Source: Ceratothoa steindachneri
Lineage: Eukaryota > Arthropoda > Malacostraca > Isopoda > Cymothoidae
Reading direction: 5' to 3'
NCBI GenBank assembly: GCA_963969495.1
Contig: OZ018333.1
Span: 93,569,207-93,633,206 of the forward strand
DNA: 64,000 bases
The translations under genes were made by a program, and so were the position numbers. The notes beneath the pieces are model-generated. The model saw only the letters and a program-made list of their open reading frames with translations. It had not been told where the DNA came from and searched no databases. Below are positions 23,101 to 37,360 of the stretch, in pieces (the stretch's first letter is position 1; the number at the start of each line of letters is the position of its first letter).

Positions 23101-25055
23101 ATATACTGGAAAATAACTCAACATGGTCTTTGTTGGCAGTTCAAGTACTGGAAAATAACTCAACATGGTCTTTGTTGGCAATTCAAGTACTGGAAAAATA
23201 ACTCAACATGGTCTTTGTTGGCAATTCAAGTACTGGAAAAATAACTCAACATGGTCTTTGTTGGCAATTCAAGTACTGAAAAAACAACTCAACATGGTCT
23301 TTGTTGGCAATTCAAGTACTGGAAAAATAACTCAACATGGTCTTTGTTGGCAATTCAAGTACTGGAAAAATAACTCAACATAGTCTTTGTTGGCAATTCA
23401 AGTACTGGAAAAAACTCAACATGGTCTTTGTTGGCAATTCAAGTACTGGAAAAATAACTCAACATGGTCTTTGTTGGCCATCCATATACTTGAAAAATAA
23501 CTCAAAATGGTCTTTGTTGGCCATTCATATACTGGAAAAAACCTCAACATGGTCTTTGTGAGCAGTCCAAATACTAGAAAATAACTCAACATGGTCTATG
23601 TTGGCAATTCAAGTACTGGAAAAATAACTCAACATGGTCTTTGTGTTTAATCATATACTGAAAAAATAACTAAACATGGTCTTTGTTGGCAATTCAATTA
23701 CTGTAAAAATAATTCAACATGGTCTTTGTTGTCAATTCAAGTACTGGAAAAATAACTCAACATGGTCTTTGTTGGACATCATATACTGGAAAAATAACTC
23801 AACATGGTCTTTGTTAGCAATTCAAGTACTGGAAAAATAACTCAACATGGTCTTTGTTGGCAATTTATATACTGGAAAATAACTTAACATGGTCTTTGTT
23901 GGTAGTTCAAGTACTGGAAAAATAACTCAAAATGGTCTTTGTTGGCAATTCAAGAACTGGGAAAAAAATTCAACATGGTCTTTGTTGGCAATTCAAGTAC
24001 TGGAAAAATAACTCAACATGATCTTTGTTTGCAATCATATCCTTGGAAAAATAACTCAGCATGGTCTTTGTTGGCAATTCAAGTACTGAAAAAATAACTC
24101 AACATGGTCTTTGTTGGCAATTCAAGTACTGGAAAAATAACTCAACATGGTCTTTGTTGGCAATTCAAGTACTGGAAAAATAACTCAACATGGTCTTTGT
24201 TGGCAATTCAAGTACTGGAAAAAAACCTCAACATGTCTTTGTTGCCAATTCAAGTACTGGAAAAATAACTCAACATGGTCTTTGTTATCCATTCATATAC
24301 TGGAAAATGATTCAACATGGTCTTTGTTGGAAGTTCAAGTACTGGAAAAATAACTCAACATGTTCTTTGTTGGCCATTCATATACTTTAAAATAACTCAA
24401 CATGGTCTTTGTGGGCAATTCAAGTACTGGAAAAATAACTCAACATGGTCTTTGTTGGCAATTCAAGTACTGGAAATATAACTCAACATGGTCTTGGTTG
24501 GCAGTTCAAGTACTGGAAAATAACTCAACATGGTCTTTGTTGGCAATTTAAGTACTGGAAAAATAACTCAACATGGTCTTTGTTGGCAATTCAAGTACTG
24601 GAAAAATAACTCAACATGGTCTTTGTTGTCAATTCAAGTACTGGAAAAATAACTCAACATGGTCTTTGTTGGCAATTCAAGTACTGGAAAAATAACTCAA
24701 CATGGTCTTTGTTGGCAATTCAAGTACTGAAAAAACAACTCAACATGGTCTTTGTTGGCAATTCAAGTACTGGAAAAATAACTCAACATGGTCTTTGTTG
24801 GCAATTCAAGTACTGGAAAAATAACTCAACATAGTCTTTGTTGGCAATTCAAGTACTGGAAAAAACCTCAACATGGTCTTTGTTGGCAATTCAAGTACTG
24901 GAAAAATAACTCAACATGGTCTTTGTTGGCCATTCATATACTGGAAAAATAACTCAACATGGTCTTTGTTAGCCATTCATATACTGGAAAAAAACTCAAC
25001 ATGGTCTTTGTTTGCAGTTCAAATACTGGAAAATAACTCAACATGGTCTTTGTTG
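19010..25055 (+). repeat. Higher-order repeat block HOR-C, copy 1 (~6.04 kb)
   Basis: Tandem partner of 25,056-31,096. From about 19,242 the two run at an offset of 6,000, then 6,001 bp after a T insertion near 28,689. In the first ~200 bp the offset is about 6,043, because copy 2 lacks one monomer near the AGAACTATAAAA unit (compare 19,188-19,245 with 25,230-25,245). Visible differences over ~5.85 kb are few: 20,437/26,437, 19,734/25,734, 22,687/28,689, 23,036/29,037 and 24,287-24,288/30,288 are the clearest. Confidence 0.9.
21457..21670 (+). repeat. Marker cassette of five ordered monomer subtypes (example)
   Basis: The order is: GTTGGTAGTTCAAG; CAAGAACTGG with an A8 tract; canonical; GATCTTTGTTTGCAATCAT with CATATCCTGG (21,586-21,627, 42 bp); and CAGCATGG ending CTGAAAAAAT (21,628-21,670). 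All or part of the series recurs throughout the array. The CATATCCTGG member alone appears roughly 45 times by eye, usually 0.5-2.5 kb apart. The fixed order shows that exchanges move groups of monomers rather than single units. Confidence 0.75.
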
Positions 25056-28000
25056 GCAATTCAAGTACTGGAAAAATAACTCAACATGGTCTTTGTTGGC
25101 AATTCATATACTGGAAAATAACTCAACATGGTCTTTGTTGGCAGTTCAAGTACTGGAAAATAACTCAACATTGTCTTTGTTGGTAGTTCAAGTACTGGAA
25201 AAATAACTCAACATGGTTTTTGTTGGCAATTCAAGAACTATAAAAAAAACTCAACATGATCTTTGTTTGCAATCATATCCTGGAAAAATAACTCAGCATG
25301 GTCTTTGTTGGCAATTCAAGTACTGAAAAAATAACTCAACATGGTCTTTGTTGGCAATTCAAGTACTGGAAAAATAACTCAACTTAGGCTTTGTTGGCAA
25401 TTCAAGTACTGGAAAAATAACTCAATATGGTCTTTGTTGGCATTCAAGTACTGGAAAAAAACCTCAACATGTCTTTGTTGCCAATTCAAGTACTGTAAAA
25501 ATAACTCAACATCGTCTTTGTTGGACATCATATACTGGAAAATAATTCAACATGGTCTTTGTTGGCAGTTCAAGTACTGGAAAAATAACTCAACATGTTC
25601 TTTGTTGGCCATTCATATACTTTAAAATAACTCAACATGGTCTTTGTTGGCAATTCAAGTACTGGAAAAATAAATCAACATGGTCTTTGTTGGCCATTCA
25701 TATACTGGAAAATAACTCAACATGGTCTTTGTTAGCAGTTCGAGTACTGGAAAAATAACTCAACATGGTCTTTGTTGGCAATTCAAGAACTGGAAAAATA
25801 ATTCAACATGTTCTTTGTTGGCAATTCAAGTACTAGAAAAATAACTCAGCATGGTCTTTGTTGGCAATTCAAGTACTGGAAAAATAACTCAAGATAGTCT
25901 TTGTTGGCAATTCAAGTACTGGAAAAATAACTCAACATGGTCTTTATTGGAATTAATATACTGGAAAATAACTCAACATGGTCTTTGTTGGAAATTCAAG
26001 TACTGGAAAAACAACTCAACATGCTGTTTGTTGGACATCATATACTGGAAAAATAACTCAACATGGTCTTTGTTGGCAATTTAAGGACTGGAAAAAAACT
26101 CAACATGGTCTTTGTTGGCAATTCAAGTACTGGGAAATAACTCAACATGGTCTTTGTTGGCAATTCAACTACTGGAAAAATAACTCAACATGGTCTTTGT
26201 TGGCAATTCAAGTACTGAAAAAACAACTCAACATGGTCTTTGTTGGCAGTTCAAGTACTGAAAAAATAACTCAACATGGTCTTTGTTGGCAATTCAAGAA
26301 CTGGAAAAATAATTCAACATGTTCTTGTTGGAAATTCAAGTACTGTAAAAATAAATCAACATGGTCTTTGTTGGCCATTCCTATACTTTAAAATAACTCA
26401 ACATGGTCTTTGTTGGAAGTTCAAATACTTGAAAATCCCTCAACATGGTCTTTGTTGGCAATTCAGGTACTGTAAAAATACCTCAACATGGTCTTTGTTG
26501 GCAATCATATACTGGAAAATAACTCAACATGGTCTTTGTTGGCAGTTCAAATACTGGAAAATAACTCAACATGGTCTTTGTTGGCAATTCAAGTACTGGA
26601 AAAATAACTCAACATGGTCTTTCTTGGCAATTCAAGTTCTAGAAAAGTAACTCAACATAGGCTTTGTTGGCCATTTATATACTGGAAAATAACTCAACAT
26701 TGTCTTTGTTGGCAGTTCAAGTACTGGTAAAATAACTCAACATGGTCTTTGTTGGCAATTGAAGACCTGGAAAAATAATCCAACATGGTCTTTGTTGGCA
26801 ATTCAAGTACTAGAAAAATAACTCAACATAGTCTTTGTTGGCAATTCAAGTACTGGAAAAAACCTCAACATGGTCTTTGTTGGCAATTCAAGTACTGGAA
26901 AAATAACTCAACATGGTCTTTGTTGGCCATTCATATACTGGAAAAATAACTCAACATGGTCTTTGTTGGCCATTCATATACTGGGAAAAACCTCAACATG
27001 GTCTTTGTTGGCAGTTCAAATACTGGAAAATAACTCAACATGGTCTATGTTGGCAATTCAAGTACTGGAAAAATAACTCAACATGGTCTTTGTGTGCAAT
27101 CATATACTGAAAAAATAACTCAACATGGTCTTTGTTGGCAATTCAGGTACTGGAAAAATAATTCAACATGGTCTTTGTTGGCAATTCAAGTACTGGAAAA
27201 ATAACTCAACATCGTCTTTGTTGGACATCATATACTGGAAAAATAACTTAACATGGTCTTTGTTGGCAATTCAAGTACTGGAAAAATAACTCAACATGGT
27301 CTTTGTTGGCAATCATATACTGAAAAAATAACTCAACATGGTCTTTGTTAGCAATTCAAGTACTTGAAAAATAACTCAACATGGTCTTTGTTGGCAATTC
27401 ATATACTGGAAAATAACTCAACATGGTCTTTGTTGGCAGTTCAAGTACTGGAAAATAACTCAACATGGTCTTTGTTGGTAGTTCAAGTACTGGAAAAATA
27501 ACTCAACATGGTCTTTGTTGGCAATTCAAGAACTGGAAAAAAAATTCAACATGGTCTTTGTTGGCAATTCAAGTACTGGAAAAATAACTCAACATGATCT
27601 TTGTTTGCAATCATATCCTGGAAAAATAACTCAGCATGGTCTTTGTTGGCAATTCAAGTACTGAAAAAATAACTCAGCATGGTCTTTGTTGGCAATTCAA
27701 GTACTGGAAAAATAACTCAACATGGTCTTTGTTGGCAATTCAAGTACTGGAAAAATAACTCAACATGGTCTTTGTTGGCAATTCAAGTACTGGAAAAAAA
27801 CCTCAACATGTCTTTGTTACCAATTCAAGTACTGGAAAAATAACTCAACATGGTCTTTGTTGGCCATCAATATACTGGAAAATAATTCAACATGGTCTTT
27901 GTTGGCAGTTCAAGTACTGAAAAAATAACTCAACATGTTCTTTGTTGGCCATTCATATACTTTAAAATAACTCAACATGGTTTTTGTGGGCAATTCAAGT

Positions 28001-31000
28001 ACTGGAAAAATAACTCAACATGGTCTATGTTGGCAATTCAAGTACTGGAACAATAATTCAACATGGTCTTTGTTGGCAATTCAAGTACTAGAAAAATAAC
28101 TCAACATCGTCTTTGTTGGACATCATATACTGGAAAAATAACTTAACATGGTCTTTGTTGGCAATTCAAGTACTGGAAAAATAACTCAACATGGTCTTTG
28201 TTGGCAATCATATACTGAAAAAATAACTCAACATGGTCTTTGTTGGCAATTCAAGTACTGGAAAAATAAATCAACATGGTCTTTGTTGGCCATTCATATA
28301 CTGGAAAATAACTCAACATGGTCTTTGTTGGCAGTTCGAGTACTGGAAAAATAACTCAACATGGTCTTTGTTGGCAATTCAAGAACTGGAAAAATAATTC
28401 AACATGTTCTTTGTTGGCAATTCAAGTACTGGAAAAATAACTCAACATGATCTTTGTTTGCAATCATATCCTGAAAAATAACTCAACATGGTCTTTGTTG
28501 GCAATTCAAGTACTGGAAAAATAATTCAACATGGTCTTTATTGGCAATTAATATACTGGAAAATAACTCAACATGGTCTTTGTTGGAAATTCAAGTACTG
28601 GAAAAATAACTCGACATGCTGTTTGTTGGACATCATATACTGGAAAAATAACTCAACATGGTCTTTGTTGGCAATCATATACTGCAAAATAACTCAACAT
28701 GGTCTCTGTTGGCAATTCAAATACTGGAAAATAACTCAACATGTTCTTTGTTGGCAATTCAAGTACTGGAAAAATAACTCAACATGGTCTTTGTTGGCAA
28801 TTAAAGTACAAGAAAAATAAATCAACATGGTCTTTGTTGGCCATTTATATACTGGAAAATAACTCAACATTGACTTTGTTGGCAGTTCAAGTACTGGTAA
28901 ATGAACTCAACATGGTCTTTGTTGGCAATTCAAGAACTGGAAAAATAATCCAACATGTTCTATGTAGGCAATTCGAGTACTGGAAAAAAAACTCAACATG
29001 ATCTTTGTTTGCAATCATATCCTGGAAAAATAACTCGGCATGGTCTTTGTTGGCAATTCAAGTACTGGAAAATAACTCAACATGGTCTTTATTGGCAATT
29101 AATATACTGGAAAATAACTCAACATGGTCTTTGTTGGCAGTTCAAGTACTGGAAAATAACTCAACATGGTCTTTGTTGGCAATTCAAGTACTGGAAAAAT
29201 AACTCAACATGGTCTTTGTTGGCAATTCAAGTACTGGAAAAATAACTCAACATGGTCTTTGTTGGCAATTCAAGTACTGAAAAAACAACTCAACATGGTC
29301 TTTGTTGGCAATTCAAGTACTGGAAAAATAACTCAACATGGTCTTTGTTGGCAATTCAAGTACTGGAAAAATAACTCAACATAGTCTTTGTTGGCAATTC
29401 AAGTACTGGAAAAAACTCAACATGGTCTTTGTTGGCAATTCAAGTACTGGAAAAATAACTCAACATGGTCTTTGTTGGCCATCCATATACTTGAAAAATA
29501 ACTCAAAATGGTCTTTGTTGGCCATTCATATACTGGAAAAAACCTCAACATGGTCTTTGTGAGCAGTCCAAATACTAGAAAATAACTCAACATGGTCTAT
29601 GTTGGCAATTCAAGTACTGGAAAAATAACTCAACATGGTCTTTGTGTTTAATCATATACTGAAAAAATAACTAAACATGGTCTTTGTTGGCAATTCAATT
29701 ACTGTAAAAATAATTCAACATGGTCTTTGTTGTCAATTCAAGTACTGGAAAAATAACTCAACATGGTCTTTGTTGGACATCATATACTGGAAAAATAACT
29801 CAACATGGTCTTTGTTAGCAATTCAAGTACTGGAAAAATAACTCAACATGGTCTTTGTTGGCAATTCATATACTGGAAAATAACTTAACATGGTCTTTGT
29901 TGGTAGTTCAAGTACTGGAAAAATAACTCAAAATGGTCTTTGTTGGCAATTCAAGAACTGGGAAAAAAATTCAACATGGTCTTTGTTGGCAATTCAAGTA
30001 CTGGAAAAATAACTCAACATGATCTTTGTTTGCAATCATATCCTTGGAAAAATAACTCAGCATGGTCTTTGTTGGCAATTCAAGTACTGAAAAAATAACT
30101 CAACATGGTCTTTGTTGGCAATTCAAGTACTGGAAAAATAACTCAACATGGTCTTTGTTGGCAATTCAAGTACTGGAAAAATAACTCAACATGGTCTTTG
30201 TTGGCAATTCAAGTACTGGAAAAAAACCTCAACATGTCTTTGTTGCCAATTCAAGTACTGGAAAAATAACTCAACATGGTCTTTGTTGGCCATTCATATA
30301 CTGGAAAATGATTCAACATGGTCTTTGTTGGAAGTTCAAGTACTGGAAAAATAACTCAACATGTTCTTTGTTGGCCATTCATATACTTTAAAATAACTCA
30401 ACATGGTCTTTGTGGGCAATTCAAGTACTGGAAAAATAACTCAACATGGTCTTTGTTGGCAATTCAAGTACTGGAAATATAACTCAACATGGTCTTGGTT
30501 GGCAGTTCAAGTACTGGAAAATAACTCAACATGGTCTTTGTTGGCAATTTAAGTACTGGAAAAATAACTCAACATGGTCTTTGTTGGCAATTCAAGTACT
30601 GGAAAAATAACTCAACATGGTCTTTGTTGTCAATTCAAGTACTGGAAAAATAACTCAACATGGTCTTTGTTGGCAATTCAAGTACTGGAAAAATAACTCA
30701 ACATGGTCTTTGTTGGCAATTCAAGTACTGAAAAAACAACTCAACATGGTCTTTGTTGGCAATTCAAGTACTGGAAAAATAACTCAACATGGTCTTTGTT
30801 GGCAATTCAAGTACTGGAAAAATAACTCAACATAGTCTTTGTTGGCAATTCAAGTACTGGAAAAAACCTCAACATGGTCTTTGTTGGCAATTCAAGTACT
30901 GGAAAAATAACTCAACATGGTCTTTGTTGGCCATTCATATACTGGAAAAATAACTCAACATGGTCTTTGTTAGCCATTCATATACTGGAAAAAAACTCAA

Positions 31001-31096
31001 CATGGTCTTTGTTTGCAGTTCAAATACTGGAAAATAACTCAACATGGTCTTTGTTGGCAATTCAAGTACTGGAAAAATAACTCAACATGGTCTTTG
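25056..31096 (+). repeat. Higher-order repeat block HOR-C, copy 2 (~6.04 kb)
   Basis: Near-identical copy of 19,010-25,055. It ends at about 31,096, where the sequence changes to the TGTGTGCAATCATATACTG monomer instead of the CAATTCATATACTGG monomer seen at 25,096. Parts of this copy reappear downstream: 27,290-29,860 at about 31,806-34,380, 27,000-31,780 at about 37,340-42,160, and 26,620-30,880 at about 50,670-54,930. Confidence 0.9.
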
Positions 31097-31805
31097 TGTG
31101 CAATCATATACTGAAAAAATAACTCAACATGGTCTTTTTTGGCAATTCAAGTACTGGAAAAATAATTCAACATGGTATTTGTTGGCAATTCAAGTACTGG
31201 AACAATAACTCAACATCGTCTTTGTTGGAAATCATATACTGGAAAAATAACTTAACATGGTCTTTGTTGGCAATTCAAGTACTGGAAAAATATCTCAACA
31301 TGGTCTTTGTTGGCAATCATATACTGAAAAAATAACTCAAAATGGTCTTTGTTAGCAATTCAAGTACTGGAAAAATAACCCAACATGGTCTTTGTTGGCA
31401 ATTCATATACTGGAGAAAAACTCAACATGGTCTTTGTTGGCAGTTCAAGTACTGGAAAATAACTCAACATGGTCTTTGTTGGTAGTTCAAGTACTGGAAA
31501 AATAACTCAACATGGTCTTTGTTGGCAATTCAAGAACTGGAAAAAAAATTCAACATGGTCTTTGTTGGCAATTCAAGTACTGGAAAAAAAACTCAACATG
31601 ATCTTTGTTTGCAATCATATCCTGGAAAAATAACTCAGCATGGTCTTTGTTGGCAATTCAAGTACTGAAAAAATAACTCAACATGGTCTTTGTGTGCAAT
31701 CATATACTGAAAAAATAACTCAACGTGGTCTTTGTTGGCAATTCAAGTACTGGAAAAATAATTCAACATGGTATTTGTTAGGCAATTCAAGTACTGGAAC
31801 AATAA

Positions 31806-34380
31806 CTCAACATGGTCTTTGTTGGCAATCATATACTGAAAAAATAACTCAACATGGTCTTTGTTAGCAATTCAAGTACTTGAAAAATAACTCAACATGG
31901 TCTTTGTTGGCAATTCATATACTGGAAAATAACTCAACATGGTCTTTGTTGGCAGTTCAAGTACTGGAAAATAACTCAACATGGTCTTTGTTGGTAGTTC
32001 AAGTACTGGAAAAATAACTCAACATGGTCTTTGTTGGCAATTCAAGAACTGGAAAAAAAATTCAACATGGTCTTTGTTGGCAATTCAAGTACTGGAAAAA
32101 TAACTCAACATGATCTTTGTTTGCAATCATATCCTGGAAAAATAACTCAGCATGGTCTTTGTTGGCAATTCAAGTACTGAAAAAATAACTCAGCATGGTC
32201 TTTGTTGGCAATTCAAGTACTGGAAAAATAACTCAACATGGTCTTTGTTGGCAATTCAAGTACTGGAAAAATAACTCAACATGGTCTTTGTTGGCAATTC
32301 AAGTACTGGAAAAAAACCTCAACATGTCTTTGTTACCAATTCAAGTACTGGAAAAATAACTCAACATGGTCTTTGTTGGCCATCAATATACTGGAAAATA
32401 ATTCAACATGGTCTTTGTTGGCAGTTCAAGTACTGAAAAAATAACTCAACATGTTCTTTGTTGGCCATTCATATACTTTAAAATAACTCAACATGGTTTT
32501 TGTGGGCAATTCAAGTACTGGAAAAATAACTCAACATGGTCTATGTTGGCAATTCAAGTACTGGAACAATAATTCAACATGGTCTTTGTTGGCAATTCAA
32601 GTACTAGAAAAATAACTCAACATCGTCTTTGTTGGACATCATATACTGGAAAAATAACTTAACATGGTCTTTGTTGGCAATTCAAGTACTGGAAAAATAA
32701 CTCAACATGGTCTTTGTTGGCAATCATATACTGAAAAAATAACTCAACATGGTCTTTGTTGGCAATTCAAGTACTGGAAAAATAAATCAACATGGTCTTT
32801 GTTGGCCATTCATATACTGGAAAATAACTCAACATGGTCTTTGTTGGCAGTTCGAGTACTGGAAAAATAACTCAACATGGTCTTTGTTGGCAATTCAAGA
32901 ACTGGAAAAATAATTCAACATGTTCTTTGTTGGCAATTCAAGTACTGGAAAAATAACTCAACATGATCTTTGTTTGCAATCATATCCTGAAAAATAACTC
33001 AACATGGTCTTTGTTGGCAATTCAAGTACTGGAAAAATAATTCAACATGGTCTTTATTGGCAATTAATATACTGGAAAATAACTCAACATGGTCTTTGTT
33101 GGAAATTCAAGTACTGGAAAAATAACTCGACATGCTGTTTGTTGGACATCATATACTGGAAAAATAACTCAACATGGTCTTTGTTGGCAATCATATACTG
33201 CAAAATAACTCAACATGGTCTCTGTTGGCAATTCAAATACTGGAAAATAACTCAACATGTTCTTTGTTGGCAATTCAAGTACTGGAAAAATAACTCAACA
33301 TGGTCTTTGTTGGCAATTAAAGTACAAGAAAAATAAATCAACATGGTCTTTGTTGGCCATTTATATACTGGAAAATAACTCAACATTGACTTTGTTGGCA
33401 GTTCAAGTACTGGTAAATGAACTCAACATGGTCTTTGTTGGCAATTCAAGAACTGGAAAAATAATCCAACATGTTCTATGTAGGCAATTCGAGTACTGGA
33501 AAAAAAACTCAACATGATCTTTGTTTGCAATCATATCCTGGAAAAATAACTCAGCATGGTCTTTGTTGGCAATTCAAGTACTGGAAAATAACTCAACATG
33601 GTCTTTATTGGCAATTAATATACTGGAAAATAACTCAACATGGTCTTTGTTGGCAGTTCAAGTACTGGAAAATAACTCAACATGGTCTTTGTTGGCAATT
33701 CAAGTACTGGAAAAATAACTCAACATGGTCTTTGTTGGCAATTCAAGTACTGGAAAAATAACTCAACATGGTCTTTGTTGGCAATTCAAGTACTGAAAAA
33801 ACAACTCAACATGGTCTTTGTTGGCAATTCAAGTACTGGAAAAATAACTCAACATGGTCTTTGTTGGCAATTCAAGTACTGGAAAAATAACTCAACATAG
33901 TCTTTGTTGGCAATTCAAGTACTGGAAAAAAACTCAACATGGTCTTTGTTGGCAATTCAAGTACTGGAAAAATAACTCAACATGGTCTTTGTTGGCCATC
34001 CATATACTTGAAAAATAACTCAAAATGGTCTTTGTTGGCCATTCATATACTGGAAAAAACCTCAACATGGTCTTTGTGAGCAGTCCAAATACTAGAAAAT
34101 AACTCAACATGGTCTATGTTGGCAATTCAAGTACTGGAAAAATAACTCAACATGGTCTTTGTGTTTAATCATATACTGAAAAAATAACTAAACATGGTCT
34201 TTGTTGGCAATTCAATTACTGTAAAAATAATTCAACATGGTCTTTGTTGTCAATTCAAGTACTGGAAAAATAACTCAACATGGTCTTTGTTGGACATCAT
34301 ATACTGGAAAAATAACTCAACATGGTCTTTGTTAGCAATTCAAGTACTGGAAAAATAACTCAACATGGTCTTTGTTGGCA
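31806..34380 (+). repeat. Downstream copy of 27,290-29,860
   Basis: Offset is constant at about 4,516 bp. The copy ends near 34,380, where CAATTCAAGTACTGG replaces the expected CAATTCATATACTGG and the sequence jumps back to the order seen near 32,300. As a result 34,450-35,125 repeats 32,200-32,870 at an offset of 2,255 bp. This shows a small exchange layered on a larger one. Confidence 0.8.
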
Positions 34381-34449
34381 ATTCAAGTACTGGAAAAAAA
34401 CCTCAACATGTCTTTGTTACCAATTCAAGTACTGGAAAAATAACTCAGC

Positions 34450-35125
34450 ATGGTCTTTGTTGGCAATTCAAGTACTGGAAAAATAACTCAACATGGTCTT
34501 TGTTGGCAATTCAAGTACTGGAAAAATAACTCAACATGGTCTTTGTTGGCAATTCAAGTACTGGAAAAAAACCTCAACATGTCTTTGTTACCAATTCAAG
34601 TACTGGAAAAATAACTCAACATGGTCTTTGTTGGCCATCAATATACTGGAAAATAATTCAACATGGTCTTTGTTGGCAGTTCAAGTACTGAAAAAATAAC
34701 TCAACATGTTCTTTGTTGGCCATTCATATACTTTAAAATAACTCAACATGGTTTTTGTGGGCAATTCAAGTACTGGAAAAATAACTCAACATGGTCTATG
34801 TTGGCAATTCAAGTACTGGAACAATAATTCAACATGGTCTTTGTTGGCAATTCAAGTACTAGAAAAATAACTCAACATCGTCTTTGTTGGACATCATATA
34901 CTGGAAAAATAACTTAACATGGTCTTTGTTGGCAATTCAAGTACTGGAAAAATAACTCAACATGGTCTTTGTTGGCAATCATATACTGAAAAAATAACTC
35001 AACATGGTCTTTGTTGGCAATTCAAGTACTGGAAAAATAAATCAACATGGTCTTTGTTGGCCATTCATATACTGGAAAATAACTCAACATGGTCTTTGTT
35101 GGCAGTTCGAGTACTGGAAAAATAA
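34450..35125 (+). repeat. Local re-duplication of 32,200-32,870
   Basis: Same subtype order at offset 2,255 bp, including AACCTCAACATGTCTTTG, TTACCAATTC, GGCCATCAATATACTGG and CAGTTCGAGTACTGG units. Confidence 0.75.
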
Positions 35126-35159
35126 CTCAACATGGTCTTTGTTGGCAATTCAAGAACTG

Positions 35160-37360
35160 GAAAAAAAATTCAACATGGTCTTTGTTGGCAATTCAAGTAC
35201 TGGAAAAAAAACTCAACATGATCTTTGTTTGCAATCATATCCTGGAAAAATAACTCAGCATGGTCTTTGTTGGCAATTCAAGTACTGAAAAAATAACTCA
35301 ACATGGTCTTTGTGTGCAATCATATACTGAAAAAATAACTCAACATGGTCTTTGTTGGCAATTCAAGTACTGGAAAAATAATTCAACATGGTATTTGTTG
35401 GCAATTCAAGTACTGGAACAATAACTCAACATCGTCTTTGTTGGACATCATATACTGGAAAAATAACTTAACATGGTGTTTGTTGGCAATTCAAGTACTG
35501 GAAAAATATCTCAACATGGTCTTTGTTGGCAATCATATACTGAAAAAATAACTCAAAATGGTCTTTGTTAGCAATTCAAGTACTGGAAAAATAACTCAAC
35601 ATGGTCTTTGTTGGCAATTCATATACTGGAAAATAACTCAACATGGTCTTTTTTGGCAGTTCAAGTACTGGAAAATAACTCAACATGTTCTTTGTTGGCA
35701 ATTCAAGTACTGGAAAAATAACTCAACATGGTCTTTGTTGGCAATTAAAGTACTAGAAAAATAAATCAACATGGTCTTTGTTGGCCATTTATATACTGGA
35801 AAATAACTCAACATTGACTTTGTTGGCAGTTCAAGTACTGGTAAATGAACTCAACATGGTCTTTGTTGGCAATTCAAGAAATGGAAAAATAATCCAACAT
35901 GTTCTATGTAGGCAATTCGAGTACTGGAAAAAAAACTCAACATGATCTTTGTTTGCAATCATATCCTGGAAAAATAACTCAGCATGGTCTTTGTTGGCAA
36001 TTCAAGTACTGGAAAATAACTCAACATGGTCTTTATTGGGAATTAATATACTGGAAAATAACTCAACATGGTCTTTGTTGGCAATTCAAGTACTGGAAAA
36101 ATAACTCAACATGGTCTTTGTTGGCCATCCATATACTGGAAAAATAACTCAAAATGGTCTTTGTTGGCCATTCATATACTGGAAAAAAACTCAACATGGT
36201 CTTTGTGAGCAGTCCAAATAGTAGAAAATAACTCAACATGGTCTATGTTTGCAATTTAAGGACTGGAAAAAAACTCAACATGGTCTTTGTTGGCAATTCA
36301 AGTACTGGGAAATAACTCAACATGGTCTTTGTTGGCAATTCAACTACTGGAAAAATAACTAAACATGGTCTTTGTTGGCCATTCGTTTCCTGGGAAAATC
36401 TCAACATGGTCTTTGTTGGCAGTTCAAGTACTGAAAAAATAACTCAACATGGTCTTTGTTGGCAATTCAAGAACTGGAAAAATAATTCAACATGTTCTTG
36501 TTGGAAATTCAAGTACTGTAAAAATAACTCAACATGGTCTTTTTTGGCCATTCCTATACTGGAAAATAACTCAACATGGTCTTTGTTGGAGGTTCAAATA
36601 CTGGAAAATACCTCAACATGGTCTTTGTTGGCAATTCAAGTACTGTAAAAATAACTCAACATGGTCTTTGTTGGCAATCATATACTGGAAAATAACTCAA
36701 CATGGTCTTTGTTGGCAGTTCAAATACTGGAAAATAACTCAACATGGTCTTTGTTGGCAATTCAAGTACTGGAAAAATAACTCAACATGGTCTTTGTTGG
36801 CAATTCAAGTACTAGAAAAATAACTCAACATAGTCTTTGTTGGCCATTTATATACTGGAAAATAACTCAACATTGTCTTTGTTGGCAGTTCAAGTACTGG
36901 TAAAATAACTCAACATGGTCTTTGTTGGCAATTGAAGACCTGGAAAAATAATCCAACATGGTCTTTGTTGGCAATTCAAGTACTAGAAAAATAACTCAAC
37001 ATAGTCTTTGTTGGCAATTCAAGTACTGGAAAAAACCTCAACATGGTCTTTGTTGGCAATTCAAGTACTGGAAAAATAACTCAACATGATCTTTGTTTGC
37101 AATCATATCCTGGAAAAATAACTCAGCATGGTCTTTGTTGGCAATTCAAGTACTGAAAAAATAACTCAGCATGGTCTTTGTTGGCAATTCAAGTACTTGA
37201 AAAATAACTCAACATGGTCTTTGTTGGCAATTCATATCCTGGAAAATAACTCAACATGGTCTTTGTTGGCAGTTCAAGTACTGGAAAATAACTCAACATG
37301 GTCTTTGTTGGTAGTTCAAGTACTAGAAAAATAACTCAACATGGTCTTTGTTGGCAGTTC
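35160..37360 (+). repeat. ~2.2-kb block also present at 48,270-50,470
   Basis: Constant offset of 13,109 bp. Shared diagnostic monomers include GGTCTTTTTTGGC (35,650; 36,538), GCCATTCGTTTCCTGGG (~36,380) and GTGAGCAGTCCAAATAG (~36,204). The copies diverge at about 37,360 and 50,470. Confidence 0.8.

Noticed and set aside
19242..31096. Exactly 6,000-bp periodicity as evidence of an artificial construct
   Set aside because: The left edge shows an offset of about 6,043 bp, reduced by a one-monomer loss to 6,000 and then 6,001 after a 1-bp indel. The round number is coincidental.
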